Positions 41,837 through 51,179 of a stretch of 64,000 bases of DNA are shown piece after piece; the first letter of the stretch is position 1, and each line of letters starts with the position of its first letter. Below the pieces are notes generated by a model that worked only from the letters and a program-made list of their open reading frames with translations, did no database searches and was not told the origin of the DNA. Source of the stretch: JAFARZ01 sp036490795 (GTDB lineage: Bacteria > Actinomycetota > Actinomycetes > Streptosporangiales > Streptosporangiaceae); NCBI GenBank assembly GCA_036490795.1, contig DASXDG010000405.1, positions 17,569 through 81,568 on the forward strand. Reading direction: 5' to 3'. Both the position numbers and the translations under genes were made by a program.

Positions 41837-44800
41837 CCCTGTTCCGCGGCGCGAAGTTCGGCGGCCGGGTCGGGCCGGCGGGTGGCGGCGAGCGCGGCGG
41901 CCGCCGCGGGCAGCACCGCCACGACGAGCGCGAACGCGATGGCCCGCGGCAGGTCATCGACTGTGACGGCGGGCGGCGTCGGCAGTTGTGCCGCCGGGGT
42001 GAGCGTGACGGCGGGCACGAGCAGGCGGGCGACAAGCGTGCCGAGCAGCACGCCAAGAACGGCCGATGGCAGGCTGAGCAGAAGTTTCTCCAGGCACAGC
42101 TGCACTGCTGCCTTGCGTCGCGTCACGCCGAGCGCTGACAGGAGCGCGGTCTCGGCGCGGCGGCGGCGCACGTCAGCCGCGATCGACACCCAGAATCCCA
42201 TGATGGCCAGCAGCGCCGCGGCCGCGGCCATGGCGAGCAGCGCCTGCTGTGGCGCGGCGGACAGCGTGTCACTCGCGGCGGCCGTGGTCAGCGCCGCAGC
42301 GCTGATGATGTCCGTGCCGGCGGGAACTGTGGCTGGCAAGGACGGCGGCATGCCTGCGCCGGCCGTGGCCAGCCACCACTGCGTGACTGGCAGCGAGGGG
42401 AATGACCGGCGGGCGAGGTACTCCTGCACGCTGCCGAGATCAGTGATGAGCGCGCCGCCTGGCGCCGTGACGGCCGGGAACGAGGTCACCTCGGCCACGA
42501 TCCGCAGCGGGACTTGGACCCCGGCCACGAACGCGGGCACGACGGCGCCGATCGCCATGCTGTTCGTGTCCATGAATGCCTTCGTCGCGATGGCCGGGAT
42601 CGCCGCTACCGAGGAAGCCCTGGGCAACAGCACCAGTTGCCCGGCGATCGACGTTGACGCTCCCGGTCCTGCGCTGCCCGCCGGGAGTGCCGGCGCGTCG
42701 CCCGGGATAAACGTGAACGTCGCTGCCCGGCTCGTGATGTGCGTTGGTCCGTCGCTCGGCGGCATGACTAGGCCGGCCGGGCGGGCGGAGGATCCGGGCG
42801 AGGTTGCCAGCTGAGTCCAGCCGGCCAGCGGCAGGCCGCTCAGGGTGAGGGTGAGTGCGGGGCCGGCGCTCACCGGCAGCGGGAACGTGGCCGTGATCGC
42901 GGCCACGCGCAACGGGTAGGCTGCCCGCTCGCCGCCGAGCGGAGCGACAAGCAGGTGGGGCCGGCCGTCCGCGGCCAGCGTCCCGGCGGTGATCTGGTAC
43001 GCGGCGCCCGTCCCGTCGAGCACGGTCAGGGTCAAGGCGAGCGGCCCGATGGCCGGCCCCGTGTGCACCGGCGCCGGACCGAGCGTGGCGGTGAGCCGGA
43101 TCGCGCCGGCCCGCGTACCCGGCTGAGGCGCCGGCAGCACGGCCCCCGGCAGGCCACCGGCTGGGGTGATGGTGCGGAACAGGCCGTCGGCCGGCAGCGG
43201 AGACTCATCGCCGCGCAGCCGGACGACCTGGGATGCCTGGGCCGCGCCGACCGCGATCACCTCGCCGGGACTCGCCTGGTACTCGGCCGCCACCGCCATC
43301 GCGTGCGTCACGCCCCTCGCGGCGGTGATGGCGCCCGTACCGCCCGGATCGAGAGGCACGGTCAGGTCGACCTGGACATCGCCTCCGGTAGCGAAGGCCG
43401 CCTGGTCAGACGCCGATTTGAGCCAGCTCGCGTGCTGCGCGAGGGTGAGCGTCCCGGTAGCGACCGCCATGGTAAGCAGCAGCGCCGTGCCACCTTGACG
43501 GACCGGCATCCTGGCGAGCTGCCAGGAGGCCAGCGAGGCCGTGAGCCTGCTGCCCCGGGCGGCCAGCCAGTCCGCCGACCGGGCGGCCAGGGGAAGCAAG
43601 CGCAGCGTGGCGACGCTTCCCGCGGCCAGCGCGAGCGCGGGTGCCAGCGCGAGCACCGGATCGATCCCCGCCGTCCCGCCATCGCTTGCCGCCGAGTAGT
43701 GGCGGAGTTGCCAGCCGGCCAGCACCGCGAGCACCACGAGGGCGATGTCCAGGCCGGCCCGTGCCACCCCCGCCACCATGGCCTGCCTGCCACGCCGGGT
43801 CCGATCGGCGGCTGAACTGAGAGTGAACGCGGGAGCGAGCAGCGAGGCCGCGGCCACGACCGTGACGGCGATCGCGGCCTCGAGTGCGTTGGGCCAGATT
43901 CCCGCCTGGCTGGCGAGCTGGATGCCGGCCCTGCCCAGCGGCCCGGCGGTCACCAGCAGGCTGACGAGCCCGATCCCCGCGACCGCGCCGACGACGGACA
44001 CCAGCGCTGACAACGGGATCACCTCGGCCGCGCTGAGCCAGATCAGCTGGGATCTGGTCGCGCCGCGCCCGACCAGCAACGCGGTCTCTCCCTCTCGCTG
44101 GGTCGCCAGTAGCCGCGCCACCGCGAGCAGCGCCGCGATGGCGAGGACGAGGAGTTCCAGGGCGCTGATCACCACGACCGACCGGGCGACGGCGAGGCCG
44201 CTGGCCGCCTGGACGAGCACGGACGGCAGGCTCGTGACCAGCTGAGCACCGTTCAGGACGGTCGACTTCGGCAGTGACTGGGTGAGGGCGGTGACGTCCG
44301 CCGACATCGGGTGAAGGTCCCCCTCCTGGAACGCCGCCAGGTCAGGCTGAGCCACCCAGGACGCGCTGAGCATCGTGAGTAGCGGCCCGAAAGCCGCCTG
44401 GCTCACGACGAGGGGACCATAGGTGGTGGATCCGGAGCTGGCCGACCTGCCACTGGCCGGGAAGTAGCTGAGCTTCCAGTACGAATCCGCCGGGCCGCCT
44501 CCTTGACGCTGCGCGAAGACGCCGGTGATATCGAAGCTCACCAGCGCGTTCGTGATCCGGTCGCGTAGCCGCAGCACGTCGCCTGGTGAGATGTGAAGCA
44601 ATGCCGCCGCCGAGGCGGGCAAGGCGGCGGGGATAGCCTGCCGCCCGCCGCTCGCTGAGTCAGCCGGCCACTGACCGGCGACGAGCGAAGCGTGGCTGGC
44701 GATCCCGCTCATCGAGGCTGCCTGGAGCAGCGCCGTGTTGCCCGGGCCGGCGCTCGCCGGAGGCGCGGGAAGTGCCCCGGGGACGAGCCCCAGCGGATCC

Positions 44801-45234
44801 GACCAGAGTGCGTCGTAGAAGCTGAACGGGATGCCTGGCATTGCCGTGGCTATCCGCGACCGCAGCACCCCGCTGGCCGTGGCCGCCTGGCTAGGTTCGC
44901 CCTCCAACGAGGTGATCGACAGTGCGGTGCCCGGCGTCATGGCGAGATCGTGCTGGACCACCCGAGGCAGTACCTGGCCCGTGAAGACCGTCAGCGCCGA
45001 GGCCACGGTGGCCGCGACCAGGGTCGTCAGCGCGGCAGCCGCGAGCACCGCCCAGTGCGCGGTCATCCGGTGCACCGCCAGCGGACCGCGGGGGCTGATC
45101 ACGAGATCAGCATTGCGTAGAACATCCGGAATGTTCAAGCAGTGGCGAAATGTAACGCCCTTACATTCGGAGAATGACGCCGATGAGCTCGGCATCGGCA
45201 CACGGCGGCGGGAAAGAACGGCAAACCGGAGCAC
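41833..45234 (-). CDS. FtsX-like permease (giant)
   Basis: Membrane protein of about 1133 residues, partner of the next permease. Seen: VHRMTAHWAVLAAAALTTLV near the N-terminus, a periplasmic-type domain, the FtsX cluster SVVVISALELLVLAIAALLA with VGRGATRSQLIWLSAAEVIP, a second large domain, and a C-terminal cluster LAMAAAAALLAIMGFWVSIA with LGVTRRKAAVQLCLEKLLL. Two FtsX units in one chain, as in MacB/LolCE-derived permeases. GTG 45234 chosen; ATG 45195 and GTG 45102 remain possible. Probable roles are lipoprotein or surface-molecule transport, or envelope signalling; unassigned. Confidence 0.82.
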   Translation of the reverse strand: MLRFAVLSRRRVPMPSSSASFSECKGVTFRHCLNIPDVLRNADLVISPRGPLAVHRMTAHWAVLAAAALTTLVAATVASALTVFTGQVLPRVVQHDLAMTPGTALSITSLEGEPSQAATASGVLRSRIATAMPGIPFSFYDALWSDPLGLVPGALPAPPASAGPGNTALLQAASMSGIASHASLVAGQWPADSASGGRQAIPAALPASAAALLHISPGDVLRLRDRITNALVSFDITGVFAQRQGGGPADSYWKLSYFPASGRSASSGSTTYGPLVVSQAAFGPLLTMLSASWVAQPDLAAFQEGDLHPMSADVTALTQSLPKSTVLNGAQLVTSLPSVLVQAASGLAVARSVVVISALELLVLAIAALLAVARLLATQREGETALLVGRGATRSQLIWLSAAEVIPLSALVSVVGAVAGIGLVSLLVTAGPLGRAGIQLASQAGIWPNALEAAIAVTVVAAASLLAPAFTLSSAADRTRRGRQAMVAGVARAGLDIALVVLAVLAGWQLRHYSAASDGGTAGIDPVLALAPALALAAGSVATLRLLPLAARSADWLAARGSRLTASLASWQLARMPVRQGGTALLLTMAVATGTLTLAQHASWLKSASDQAAFATGGDVQVDLTVPLDPGGTGAITAARGVTHAMAVAAEYQASPGEVIAVGAAQASQVVRLRGDESPLPADGLFRTITPAGGLPGAVLPAPQPGTRAGAIRLTATLGPAPVHTGPAIGPLALTLTVLDGTGAAYQITAGTLAADGRPHLLVAPLGGERAAYPLRVAAITATFPLPVSAGPALTLTLSGLPLAGWTQLATSPGSSARPAGLVMPPSDGPTHITSRAATFTFIPGDAPALPAGSAGPGASTSIAGQLVLLPRASSVAAIPAIATKAFMDTNSMAIGAVVPAFVAGVQVPLRIVAEVTSFPAVTAPGGALITDLGSVQEYLARRSFPSLPVTQWWLATAGAGMPPSLPATVPAGTDIISAAALTTAAASDTLSAAPQQALLAMAAAAALLAIMGFWVSIAADVRRRRAETALLSALGVTRRKAAVQLCLEKLLLSLPSAVLGVLLGTLVARLLVPAVTLTPAAQLPTPPAVTVDDLPRAIAFALVVAVLPAAAAALAATRRPDPAAELRAAEQG

Positions 45235-45969
45235 AGGTTCTCCGGCGGCGAACGGAGGCTAGGCTGGTCCACTAACAGCTCGTCACCGGCCGAGGGCAGC
45301 GGGCTGCCCGCTCGTCAGCCCGCGGAGCTTCCTAGCCAGTAACGGCTGCATCCTGCTTCGTTCTTTTCAATCAGAACTGACGGTGGTTCTTTACGGCATT
45401 TACCCGGGGGCCGGTACTCACCAAAATGCCCATCCCGAGGCACGCATTCCTGTAGTGATCGCGCCGCGATAGCGCTCATGCTGGCCTCGGGGTCGCGCGG
45501 CGGGGCGGTCGAGGCCCGATCGATCACCCTCGGCTCGGGATCCTGCAAGCGGCGGAGCTGGGGGACGCGGCGACGCCGCGTTCGAACAGGGCATCCAGAT
45601 CCGGGTGTGGCCGAGCGCGATCAGCCTTTCCACGCTGTGCTTTTGTGGCATCTGAATGAGGCCGGTAACAGCTGCGTGAGTAGTGACATAGGGATGCATA
45701 AGCTAAAGCCGGGTTAATTGCCTCTAAACGGCCACTAGCCATCCGGCGGAATCGATGTTATATATGTTCTGCCGCGAAGAAGTTGCTCGCTTTCACCGAA
45801 TCCCGGAACGGGATGCCTTTTATCGGCAGATGGACGTCTCATATGCTCCGCATGGCTTGGCGACCACTGCCGCGTCGCTACTTACCGTTATAGGCATAAG
45901 TAGTCCGGTGACGCGTCGCATCGGCACCTCGACGACATCCGGGCAGTCCTCAAGAAAGAGCTAACGCCC
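45235..45969. other. Intergenic region, no convincing gene
   Basis: About 735 bp between divergent genes. Several short frames on both strands (for example minus 45418-45699, plus 45755-45964) have no recognisable family or ribosome site. The sequence is less GC-rich near 45700-45900. A weak partial likeness to the intergenic repeat (CGAAGAAGTTGCTC at 45776) was seen but is too short to call. Confidence 0.6.
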
Positions 45970-46560
45970 ATGACCAGTCCAATCTCCGACCCCGGAAGTC
46001 CCCGACCCTTGCGCCGTAAGCCACTAAGGCGAACCAAGGTAACGACGACCATCATGACGCTCGCCGCCGCGGGACTGCTCGCAGCCTTGGCTTTCACAGC
46101 CGGCTCGTCGACGGGCGTCGCGAGAGCCGCCACCCTCGTCGCCCCGGTTACCCTAGTGAACAGCTTCTCCGGCGAGACCGCGATTCCCCCCACCGTTCTC
46201 GCGTGGCAATGGATATCGGGGATGGACTCCGAGAACTTCTCCGACCCCTCGTCCCGGGGCGTGATTACCGGGTCCGTAGTTCTGGGAAGCACTAACGGCG
46301 CGGCAGTCAGCGGTCGGCTCGGCGTCTGCTACAAGTCCGCCAGCGGCGCGATCACGAACACGAACTGGGAGATTATCAACTTCACCGCGCCCGCCGGCCA
46401 ATGGGTCACCCAGACCGTCAGCGGCACGGCGGTTCCTGGCGCCGTCGGCGTCTACACGGTCGGGCTCTGCGCCTACGACACGTCCGCTAACCTCGCCTAC
46501 AGCGCTGCCTTCGGCGCTGGAGCGGGCACCGTGATCGTCGCAATAGACTCTGGCCCATAG
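45970..46560 (+). CDS. Small secreted protein of unknown function
   Basis: Protein of 196 residues. Seen: a basic N-terminus (RRKPLRRTK), a hydrophobic core (LAAAGLLAALAFTAG) and a likely signal-peptidase site GVARA|ATLV near residue 53. The mature ~143 residues are Thr/Ser/Gly/Val-rich, beta-like, with two cysteines (LGVCYKS, VGLCAYD) that could form a disulfide. No family recognised. ATG 45970 has only a weak ribosome site. No obvious operon partner. Confidence 0.75.
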   Translation: MTSPISDPGSPRPLRRKPLRRTKVTTTIMTLAAAGLLAALAFTAGSSTGVARAATLVAPVTLVNSFSGETAIPPTVLAWQWISGMDSENFSDPSSRGVITGSVVLGSTNGAAVSGRLGVCYKSASGAITNTNWEIINFTAPAGQWVTQTVSGTAVPGAVGVYTVGLCAYDTSANLAYSAAFGAGAGTVIVAIDSGP

Positions 46561-47010
46561 CGTCTTAACGCCAGCCCGGTTCTGAGGCCAGTGCTCCGGC
46601 AAACCGATGACGGCCACAATGGCGCGTCCGCTTCCAGCTGGAAAGGCTGGAAGCGGATGTGCACATAGTGCGCCAGCCATCCTGCCCTCGGCCGCGCATC
46701 GGTCACGGTACGGGCGCGCTCACGAATTGAACCCATGCCGCAAGAATCACGTCCGGTCACTGGCTTCCCATCCGCACCGCTTAGCTGAACTGCTCAGTGA
46801 TTATCGCGGCAATTAAATTCAACGCGGAGAGAACTGTTGCTGACAGCATGGTTTTTTACCGTGCAGGACCTTTTTACCGCGTGAAATGGCGGCACCGGCT
46901 TCCGCCTCGCCGGACCGCCACGTGACACGTGCCGCATCAGGCTCGGCCGCGGCCCGCCGGAACGTCGCCCTCGATGTCAGCCGCCGCGGCCTGCTGTTGT
47001 CGCGCAACAC
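46561..47010. other. Intergenic region with repeat copy C
   Basis: About 450 bp between two genes that converge here, the secreted-protein gene on the plus strand and the APC permease on the minus strand. AT-rich near 46790-46880, where repeat copy C lies. Near 46620-46660 CCAGC/GCTGG-type inverted segments follow the secreted-protein gene and may form its terminator hairpin; not computed. Confidence 0.55.
46821..46880 (+). repeat. Intergenic repeat element, copy C
   Basis: Matches copies A and B in the 3' two thirds of the element. The best block, 46836-46880, shares GTTGCT-ACAGCATGGTTTTT with A and TTACCGCG with B. Versus A it has 9, 10, 8 and 7 identities in successive blocks of ten. Same orientation as A and B. 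Confidence 0.65.
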
Positions 47011-48435
47011 CTATGCTTCGTCGGTGACTTCGCGTCCGGCGAAGGCGACCAGGCCGGTGCTGCGCCGCCTTGTCCACCAGGTAAACGCGACACCGATGCC
47101 GAGGAGTACGGCGATGATCTGATCGATGCCGTGACCGATGCCGATCGGACCGTAGAAGAAGAACGCGACGAGCAGGGCGCCCAAGATCAACGTGGAGAGG
47201 GCAGACCCGGCGAGCAGCAGCCGGTGCGCGGCTGGCCGCAGGCGCTGAACGCCAGGGATCTTGCGGTGGCCGACGCTAAGAAACACCACGGCTGTCACGG
47301 AGTCGAGGAAGAACTCCGCGATCAGGAAGAACCCCGCGGCGGAGAGCACCAGGCTGAAGAAGGCCGCGAGCGAGGACACGAACAGCTGGAACGCGACGAC
47401 CAGCGCGGCGGCTCCGAAAACGGCGATGGTGGCCACGTGCGGCACCCGCTGACGGTTCAGCTTGGCGAAGGCCGGCGAGATCAGGTTCTCGCGTCCCATC
47501 GCGTACATGGCGCGGATAAGGGTGTAGGCCACCAGCCACATCGCGCCCGCGCTCGAGCACAAGATGGGCACGAGCATGAGCCAGGGCGCCCCCGGAACCA
47601 GGCGCTGTGACCATACGGCTAGCGGATCCACCGCGTTGGCGAGATGACCGATCGGGGTCTCGAGCAGCATCAGCGGGTACAGGATCGCGTAGAACAGCAG
47701 GGCTCCGAACACCCCGATGATGCCGCCCTTGCCGGGATCGGACCGCGGCCGCCGGCACTCCTCGGCGGCGTAACTATCGACCTCCCAGCCGTCCAGGATG
47801 GTCGCGGCGATGACCGCTACGACCAGGATTCCGCCGATCGGCGGTGCGCCGAAGTGAACTGGCGTCGACAGGTGCGGCATCTCGATCAGCCCGACCACGG
47901 TGAAGCTGGTCAGAGCCAGCACCTCGAAGGCGAAGAAGGCCTGGGTGACCCGCGCCATCGGCCGGGCGCCGAGCAACAGCGGTACGGCGGCGAAGACGAT
48001 CCAGAACAGCGCGAGGCCGAGTTGGACGATGGGCGGGGCGTCGTAGTGCGGGGCGATCAGGGCCAGCGTGTAGGCGCTGGCGGGGATCGCGATCGGGGGG
48101 ATGGAGAAGAAGTAGGCCAGGATCAGGATCCACGCCTGGTACCGGCCGGCCGTGCGGCTGACGATACGCGCCGACCAGTGGTAGGACGCACCTGCGTGCG
48201 GGAAGAGCCGGTTGAGCATGCGGAAGATGAAGGCCGAGATGACAAACGGCACGGCTAGCAGGGCGATGGCGGGCAGCGACCACCATCCGGCGTCCGCCGC
48301 CATCACTCCCCCGGTGGCCGCCACGGAGAACAGCGGGCCCACGCTCGACACCGACAACGGCACAAGGTCGCGCATGCGGAGGGTCTGGTGCAGGCGTCTG
48401 GTTTCAGGGACGAGCTTGTCGGCAGTGATGGCCAT
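47011..48435 (-). CDS. APC-family amino acid/polyamine permease
   Basis: Membrane permease of 474 residues with about 12 transmembrane helices. Seen: LVPLSVSSVGPLFSVAATGG in helix 1, RMLNRLFPHAGASYHWSARI (APC consensus region near helix 2-3), and repeated hydrophobic segments to the C-terminus. ATG 48435 is preceded by AAGGAG at 9 bp. The C-terminal tail is short and cytoplasmic. It lies downstream of the ECF sigma gene on the same strand; whether it belongs to the meroterpenoid cluster is unclear. Substrate unknown. Confidence 0.9.
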   Translation of the reverse strand: MAITADKLVPETRRLHQTLRMRDLVPLSVSSVGPLFSVAATGGVMAADAGWWSLPAIALLAVPFVISAFIFRMLNRLFPHAGASYHWSARIVSRTAGRYQAWILILAYFFSIPPIAIPASAYTLALIAPHYDAPPIVQLGLALFWIVFAAVPLLLGARPMARVTQAFFAFEVLALTSFTVVGLIEMPHLSTPVHFGAPPIGGILVVAVIAATILDGWEVDSYAAEECRRPRSDPGKGGIIGVFGALLFYAILYPLMLLETPIGHLANAVDPLAVWSQRLVPGAPWLMLVPILCSSAGAMWLVAYTLIRAMYAMGRENLISPAFAKLNRQRVPHVATIAVFGAAALVVAFQLFVSSLAAFFSLVLSAAGFFLIAEFFLDSVTAVVFLSVGHRKIPGVQRLRPAAHRLLLAGSALSTLILGALLVAFFFYGPIGIGHGIDQIIAVLLGIGVAFTWWTRRRSTGLVAFAGREVTDEA

Positions 48436-48550
48436 GGATCGCAATCTCCTTGAACGGTAAATACTTGCCAGGGCGCGATGACGTGGGAGAGGGCGCGGGA
48501 AAGATGGCCAGGCACTCCAGCCCGCGCGACAACTAAGGAAACGGTGAAGC

Positions 48551-49504
48551 TCAGTTCGTCCAGGCCCGGAGCTTTTCCGGGTTCACCACTGCCCAGATGC
48601 GCTTGATCCGGTCGCCTGCGAAGCCGAATGCGAGCACCCCGACGGTGACACCACGCTGCCGCAGGATCAGGCCCGGCTGGCCGTTGACCGTACGCTCGAG
48701 GGTGGTCACACGAGGTTCCCTTGAGGCGGTACCGATGAGGACGACGCGCGCGACCTGCTCGGCACCTTCGATCGGACGCTGCCTCGCGCGGACGAGGCCG
48801 CCGGTGTCGGCGGTCGCCGTGGCATCGGGGTCGAGGAGGCCGATGAGGGCGTCGATGTCCTTGGCATCCCACGCCCGCTTGAAGTCCCTGACCACCTGGG
48901 CATGCTGGGCATGCTGGGCATGCTGGGCAGCCGAGGCCACGGGGAGCTGGGTGCCGCGGATCCGGCGGCGGGCCGAGGTGGCCAGCTGCCGGCAGGCCAC
49001 CGGGGAGCGGCCGGTGATCTCGGCCACTTCGGCAAAGGCGTAGCGGAAGACGTCGTGCAGGATGAGCGCTACGCGCTCGGCCGGTGTCATCGACTCCAGC
49101 ACGACCAGGAACGCCATGCTGACCGACTCATCGAGGGTGACCCGGTCGGCCGGGTCAGCCATCGTGCCGCCCGGCTGCCCGCCGATCCACTCGGTGTGAT
49201 CGGGCACCGGTTCGGGAATCCATTCGCCCACGTAGCGTTCTCGCCGTGCCCGTGCCGAGCCGAGCATGTCAAAGCAGATGCGGCTGGCGACCTTCGTCAG
49301 CCAGCCGCTGCAGGATTCGATGGCGTCCTGCTGCTCCGGTGACATCGCGTACCAGCGAGCGTAGGTCTCCTGCACGGCGTCCTCGGCTTCGGCCAGGGAG
49401 CCCAGCAGCCGGTACGTCAGATTGATCAGCTGACGCCGCTCGCTCATGATCGCGCTCAGGCCCGTATCGGGCTGGCCGTCTCCCGGCCCCGGCTGCGTGC
49501 TCAT
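48551..49504 (-). CDS. ECF41-type RNA polymerase sigma factor (SigJ-like) with SnoaL-like C-terminal domain
   Basis: Sigma factor of 317 residues. Seen: region 2 (RQLINLTYRLLGSLAEAEDA, VQETYARWY), the ECF41 linker with YVGEWIPEPV, region 4 (MTPAERVALILHDVFRYAFA, EITGRSPVACRQLATSARRR) and a C-terminal NTF2-like extension (about 205-317) that controls activity in this group. A 9-bp repeat near 48900-48928 codes QHA repeats at the junction. ATG 49504. ECF41 genes usually regulate an adjacent oxidoreductase gene; the flavoprotein at 49608 is the natural candidate. Confidence 0.92.
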   Translation of the reverse strand: MSTQPGPGDGQPDTGLSAIMSERRQLINLTYRLLGSLAEAEDAVQETYARWYAMSPEQQDAIESCSGWLTKVASRICFDMLGSARARRERYVGEWIPEPVPDHTEWIGGQPGGTMADPADRVTLDESVSMAFLVVLESMTPAERVALILHDVFRYAFAEVAEITGRSPVACRQLATSARRRIRGTQLPVASAAQHAQHAQHAQVVRDFKRAWDAKDIDALIGLLDPDATATADTGGLVRARQRPIEGAEQVARVVLIGTASREPRVTTLERTVNGQPGLILRQRGVTVGVLAFGFAGDRIKRIWAVVNPEKLRAWTN

Positions 49505-49607
49505 GGTGTCGCCGACTCCCTCGCCTCACATTTCGACGGATTGTGTCGTCTTAATAAGCATGAGCGTTTTCCCGGCAGGAGGGCAGTGCGCTCCACATTA
49601 TTACGTC

Positions 49608-50300
49608 CTAGGTGTGAGTGCGATTACGGGCGCGGAGCCGCGCATCGGGACCGGCCACGATGACGCCCCGCGCGCTGGCGTGATGGTCCTGGCCGCAGGC
49701 GCGGCCTGCCTTGAGCGCCACCGCGGTGTCGACGACGCGCTGGGCCTGGCAGCGGGCCGCCTCCAGGACCACCCTGGGGAGCAGGTCATCGCCAGCCGCG
49801 TGGGAGGTGCCGTGGGGATCGCCCCTCTGGAACTGGATGGGGTCGGTGTACCCGGGAGGCACGATGATGCCGCCCCAGTGGTAGAAGACATTCCCCAATG
49901 CCGCGATGGTGGACTCCTGACCGCCGTGGGAGGTGCCGCTGGCGGTGAAAGCCGAGTACACCTTGTCGGCGAGTTCACCCCGCCGCCACAGCACGCCGAG
50001 GGAGTCGATGAACGCCTTGAGCTGGCTGGACGGGTTGCCGAAGCGGGTGGGGGTGCCGCATAGCACGGCGTCGGCCCAGATCATGTCCTCGGAGCTGACC
50101 TCGGCGACGTCGGCGGTGTCCTTGAGATGCTGACGCCAAGCCGGAATGGCGTTGATTGTCTCTGCCGGAACCAGTTCGGCGACCTTACGCAGGCGCACGT
50201 GCGCGCCCGCCATCTCCGCGCCCTCCGCGACGGCGCACGCAAGGGCGTGCACCGTGCCGGTGGCGCTGTAGTAGATGATCGCGACGTTCACGGATTTCAC
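49608..50300 (-). CDS. WrbA-like NAD(P)H:quinone oxidoreductase (flavodoxin fold)
   Basis: Flavoprotein of 230 residues. Seen: the FMN phosphate loop IIYYSATGTVHALA near the N-terminus, CGTPTRFGNPSSQLKAFIDS, FTASGTSHGGQESTI and YHWGGIIVPPGYTDP, all typical of WrbA/type IV flavodoxins. The last ~30 residues are a non-family Arg/Ala tail. GTG 50300 behind GAGGAAG. WrbA proteins reduce quinones by two electrons; beside a naphthoquinone cluster this could protect the host or supply a hydroquinone for prenylation (inference). Probable target of the ECF41 factor. Confidence 0.9.
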   Translation of the reverse strand: MKSVNVAIIYYSATGTVHALACAVAEGAEMAGAHVRLRKVAELVPAETINAIPAWRQHLKDTADVAEVSSEDMIWADAVLCGTPTRFGNPSSQLKAFIDSLGVLWRRGELADKVYSAFTASGTSHGGQESTIAALGNVFYHWGGIIVPPGYTDPIQFQRGDPHGTSHAAGDDLLPRVVLEAARCQAQRVVDTAVALKAGRACGQDHHASARGVIVAGPDARLRARNRTHT

Positions 50301-50420
50301 GATCGGCTTCCTCTCTTCGCAGGTTGGCCGTGGTCATGGACTGAACCGAGACCGGCGCGGGACCAAGCGGTCAGGCGAAGCGGCCGGCCTGCCCAGGGAG
50401 ACGGTCACCGCGGCCCCGTC

Positions 50421-51173
50421 TCAACGGTCATCGCCGAACTCCGCGAGCACGCCGTTCCACAGCCCGGCACGGGCCCGGACCGCCTGCACGCTGACCGCTT
50501 CGGCCGCTGCCTCGCGGACCGGGTCGCCGTCGCACAGCGACGCGAGCAGGCGCAGCGCCAGCGGGCCGTGCTCGTTGTGGTCCAAGGTGATGTGACGGTC
50601 TAGGTAGTACCGGAACACCGGCGCGTCCGCGAGCACGCCCGCCGCGTTGGCGCGAACCGCGGAGAACACGTCAGGCAGCAGGTTTTCCCGGCCGTGGCAG
50701 AACGAAGCGGCCACCTCATGCGGCGCGCCGGTCAAGGCCACGTCGAGGGTGCAGCCGACGAACTCCCTGACGCTCACCGGGAGGTTCGTTTCCTTAAGTG
50801 CCCGCATCGGGGCGAGTCCGCTATCGAGTGCGGCGAGGAACCGGTCGATCGGACCGGTATCGGCCCCGAGTTCATCCATGGCGCGCCGGTACAGCTCGAA
50901 ATGGCTGATGTATCCCCCGCCGACGTCCTCGTCGGTTTCCTCGGCGAGCACGATCTCCAGGATGAACCGGCCGTGGTCGGCGCGTCCCCGCGGCTGCCAG
51001 GGCAAGGTGACCGTGGTCACCTCAGCCTGCAGGCGCTTGAGCAACGTGAAGAAATCCCACACGGCGAACACGTGGTGTTTCATGAAGATCCGCAGCCGGT
51101 CCTGCGTGGTTATCTGCGAGTAGAGGGGGTGGCCGACCAGTTCGGCACGTGCCGTATCGAATTCAGGAAGCAT
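50421..51173 (-). CDS. DUF3050 protein (haem-oxygenase-like fold, possible metal oxidase)
   Basis: Protein of 250 residues of the DUF3050 family, all-helical and related to haem-oxygenase-like diiron oxidases. Seen: HHVFAVWDFFTLLKRLQ, RFILEIVLAEETDED (Glu73, Glu78/79), SHFELYRRA (His91, Glu93) and YYLDRHITLDHNEHG (Asp192, His194, Asp198, Glu201, His202), a ligand pattern suited to two metals. ATG 51173, 6 bp downstream of the methyltransferase stop. Reaction unknown; an oxidation or C-C cleavage of the meroterpenoid is possible (inference). Confidence 0.85.
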   Translation of the reverse strand: MLPEFDTARAELVGHPLYSQITTQDRLRIFMKHHVFAVWDFFTLLKRLQAEVTTVTLPWQPRGRADHGRFILEIVLAEETDEDVGGGYISHFELYRRAMDELGADTGPIDRFLAALDSGLAPMRALKETNLPVSVREFVGCTLDVALTGAPHEVAASFCHGRENLLPDVFSAVRANAAGVLADAPVFRYYLDRHITLDHNEHGPLALRLLASLCDGDPVREAAAEAVSVQAVRARAGLWNGVLAEFGDDR

Positions 51174-51179
51174 GGTCCC

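Noticed and set aside
45418..45740. Possible transposase remnant on either strand
   Set aside because: Short frames shift and show no transposase motifs or inverted repeats.
45755..45830. Possible fourth copy of the intergenic repeat
   Set aside because: Only about 17 of 22 bases agree and a gap is needed; too weak to separate from chance.
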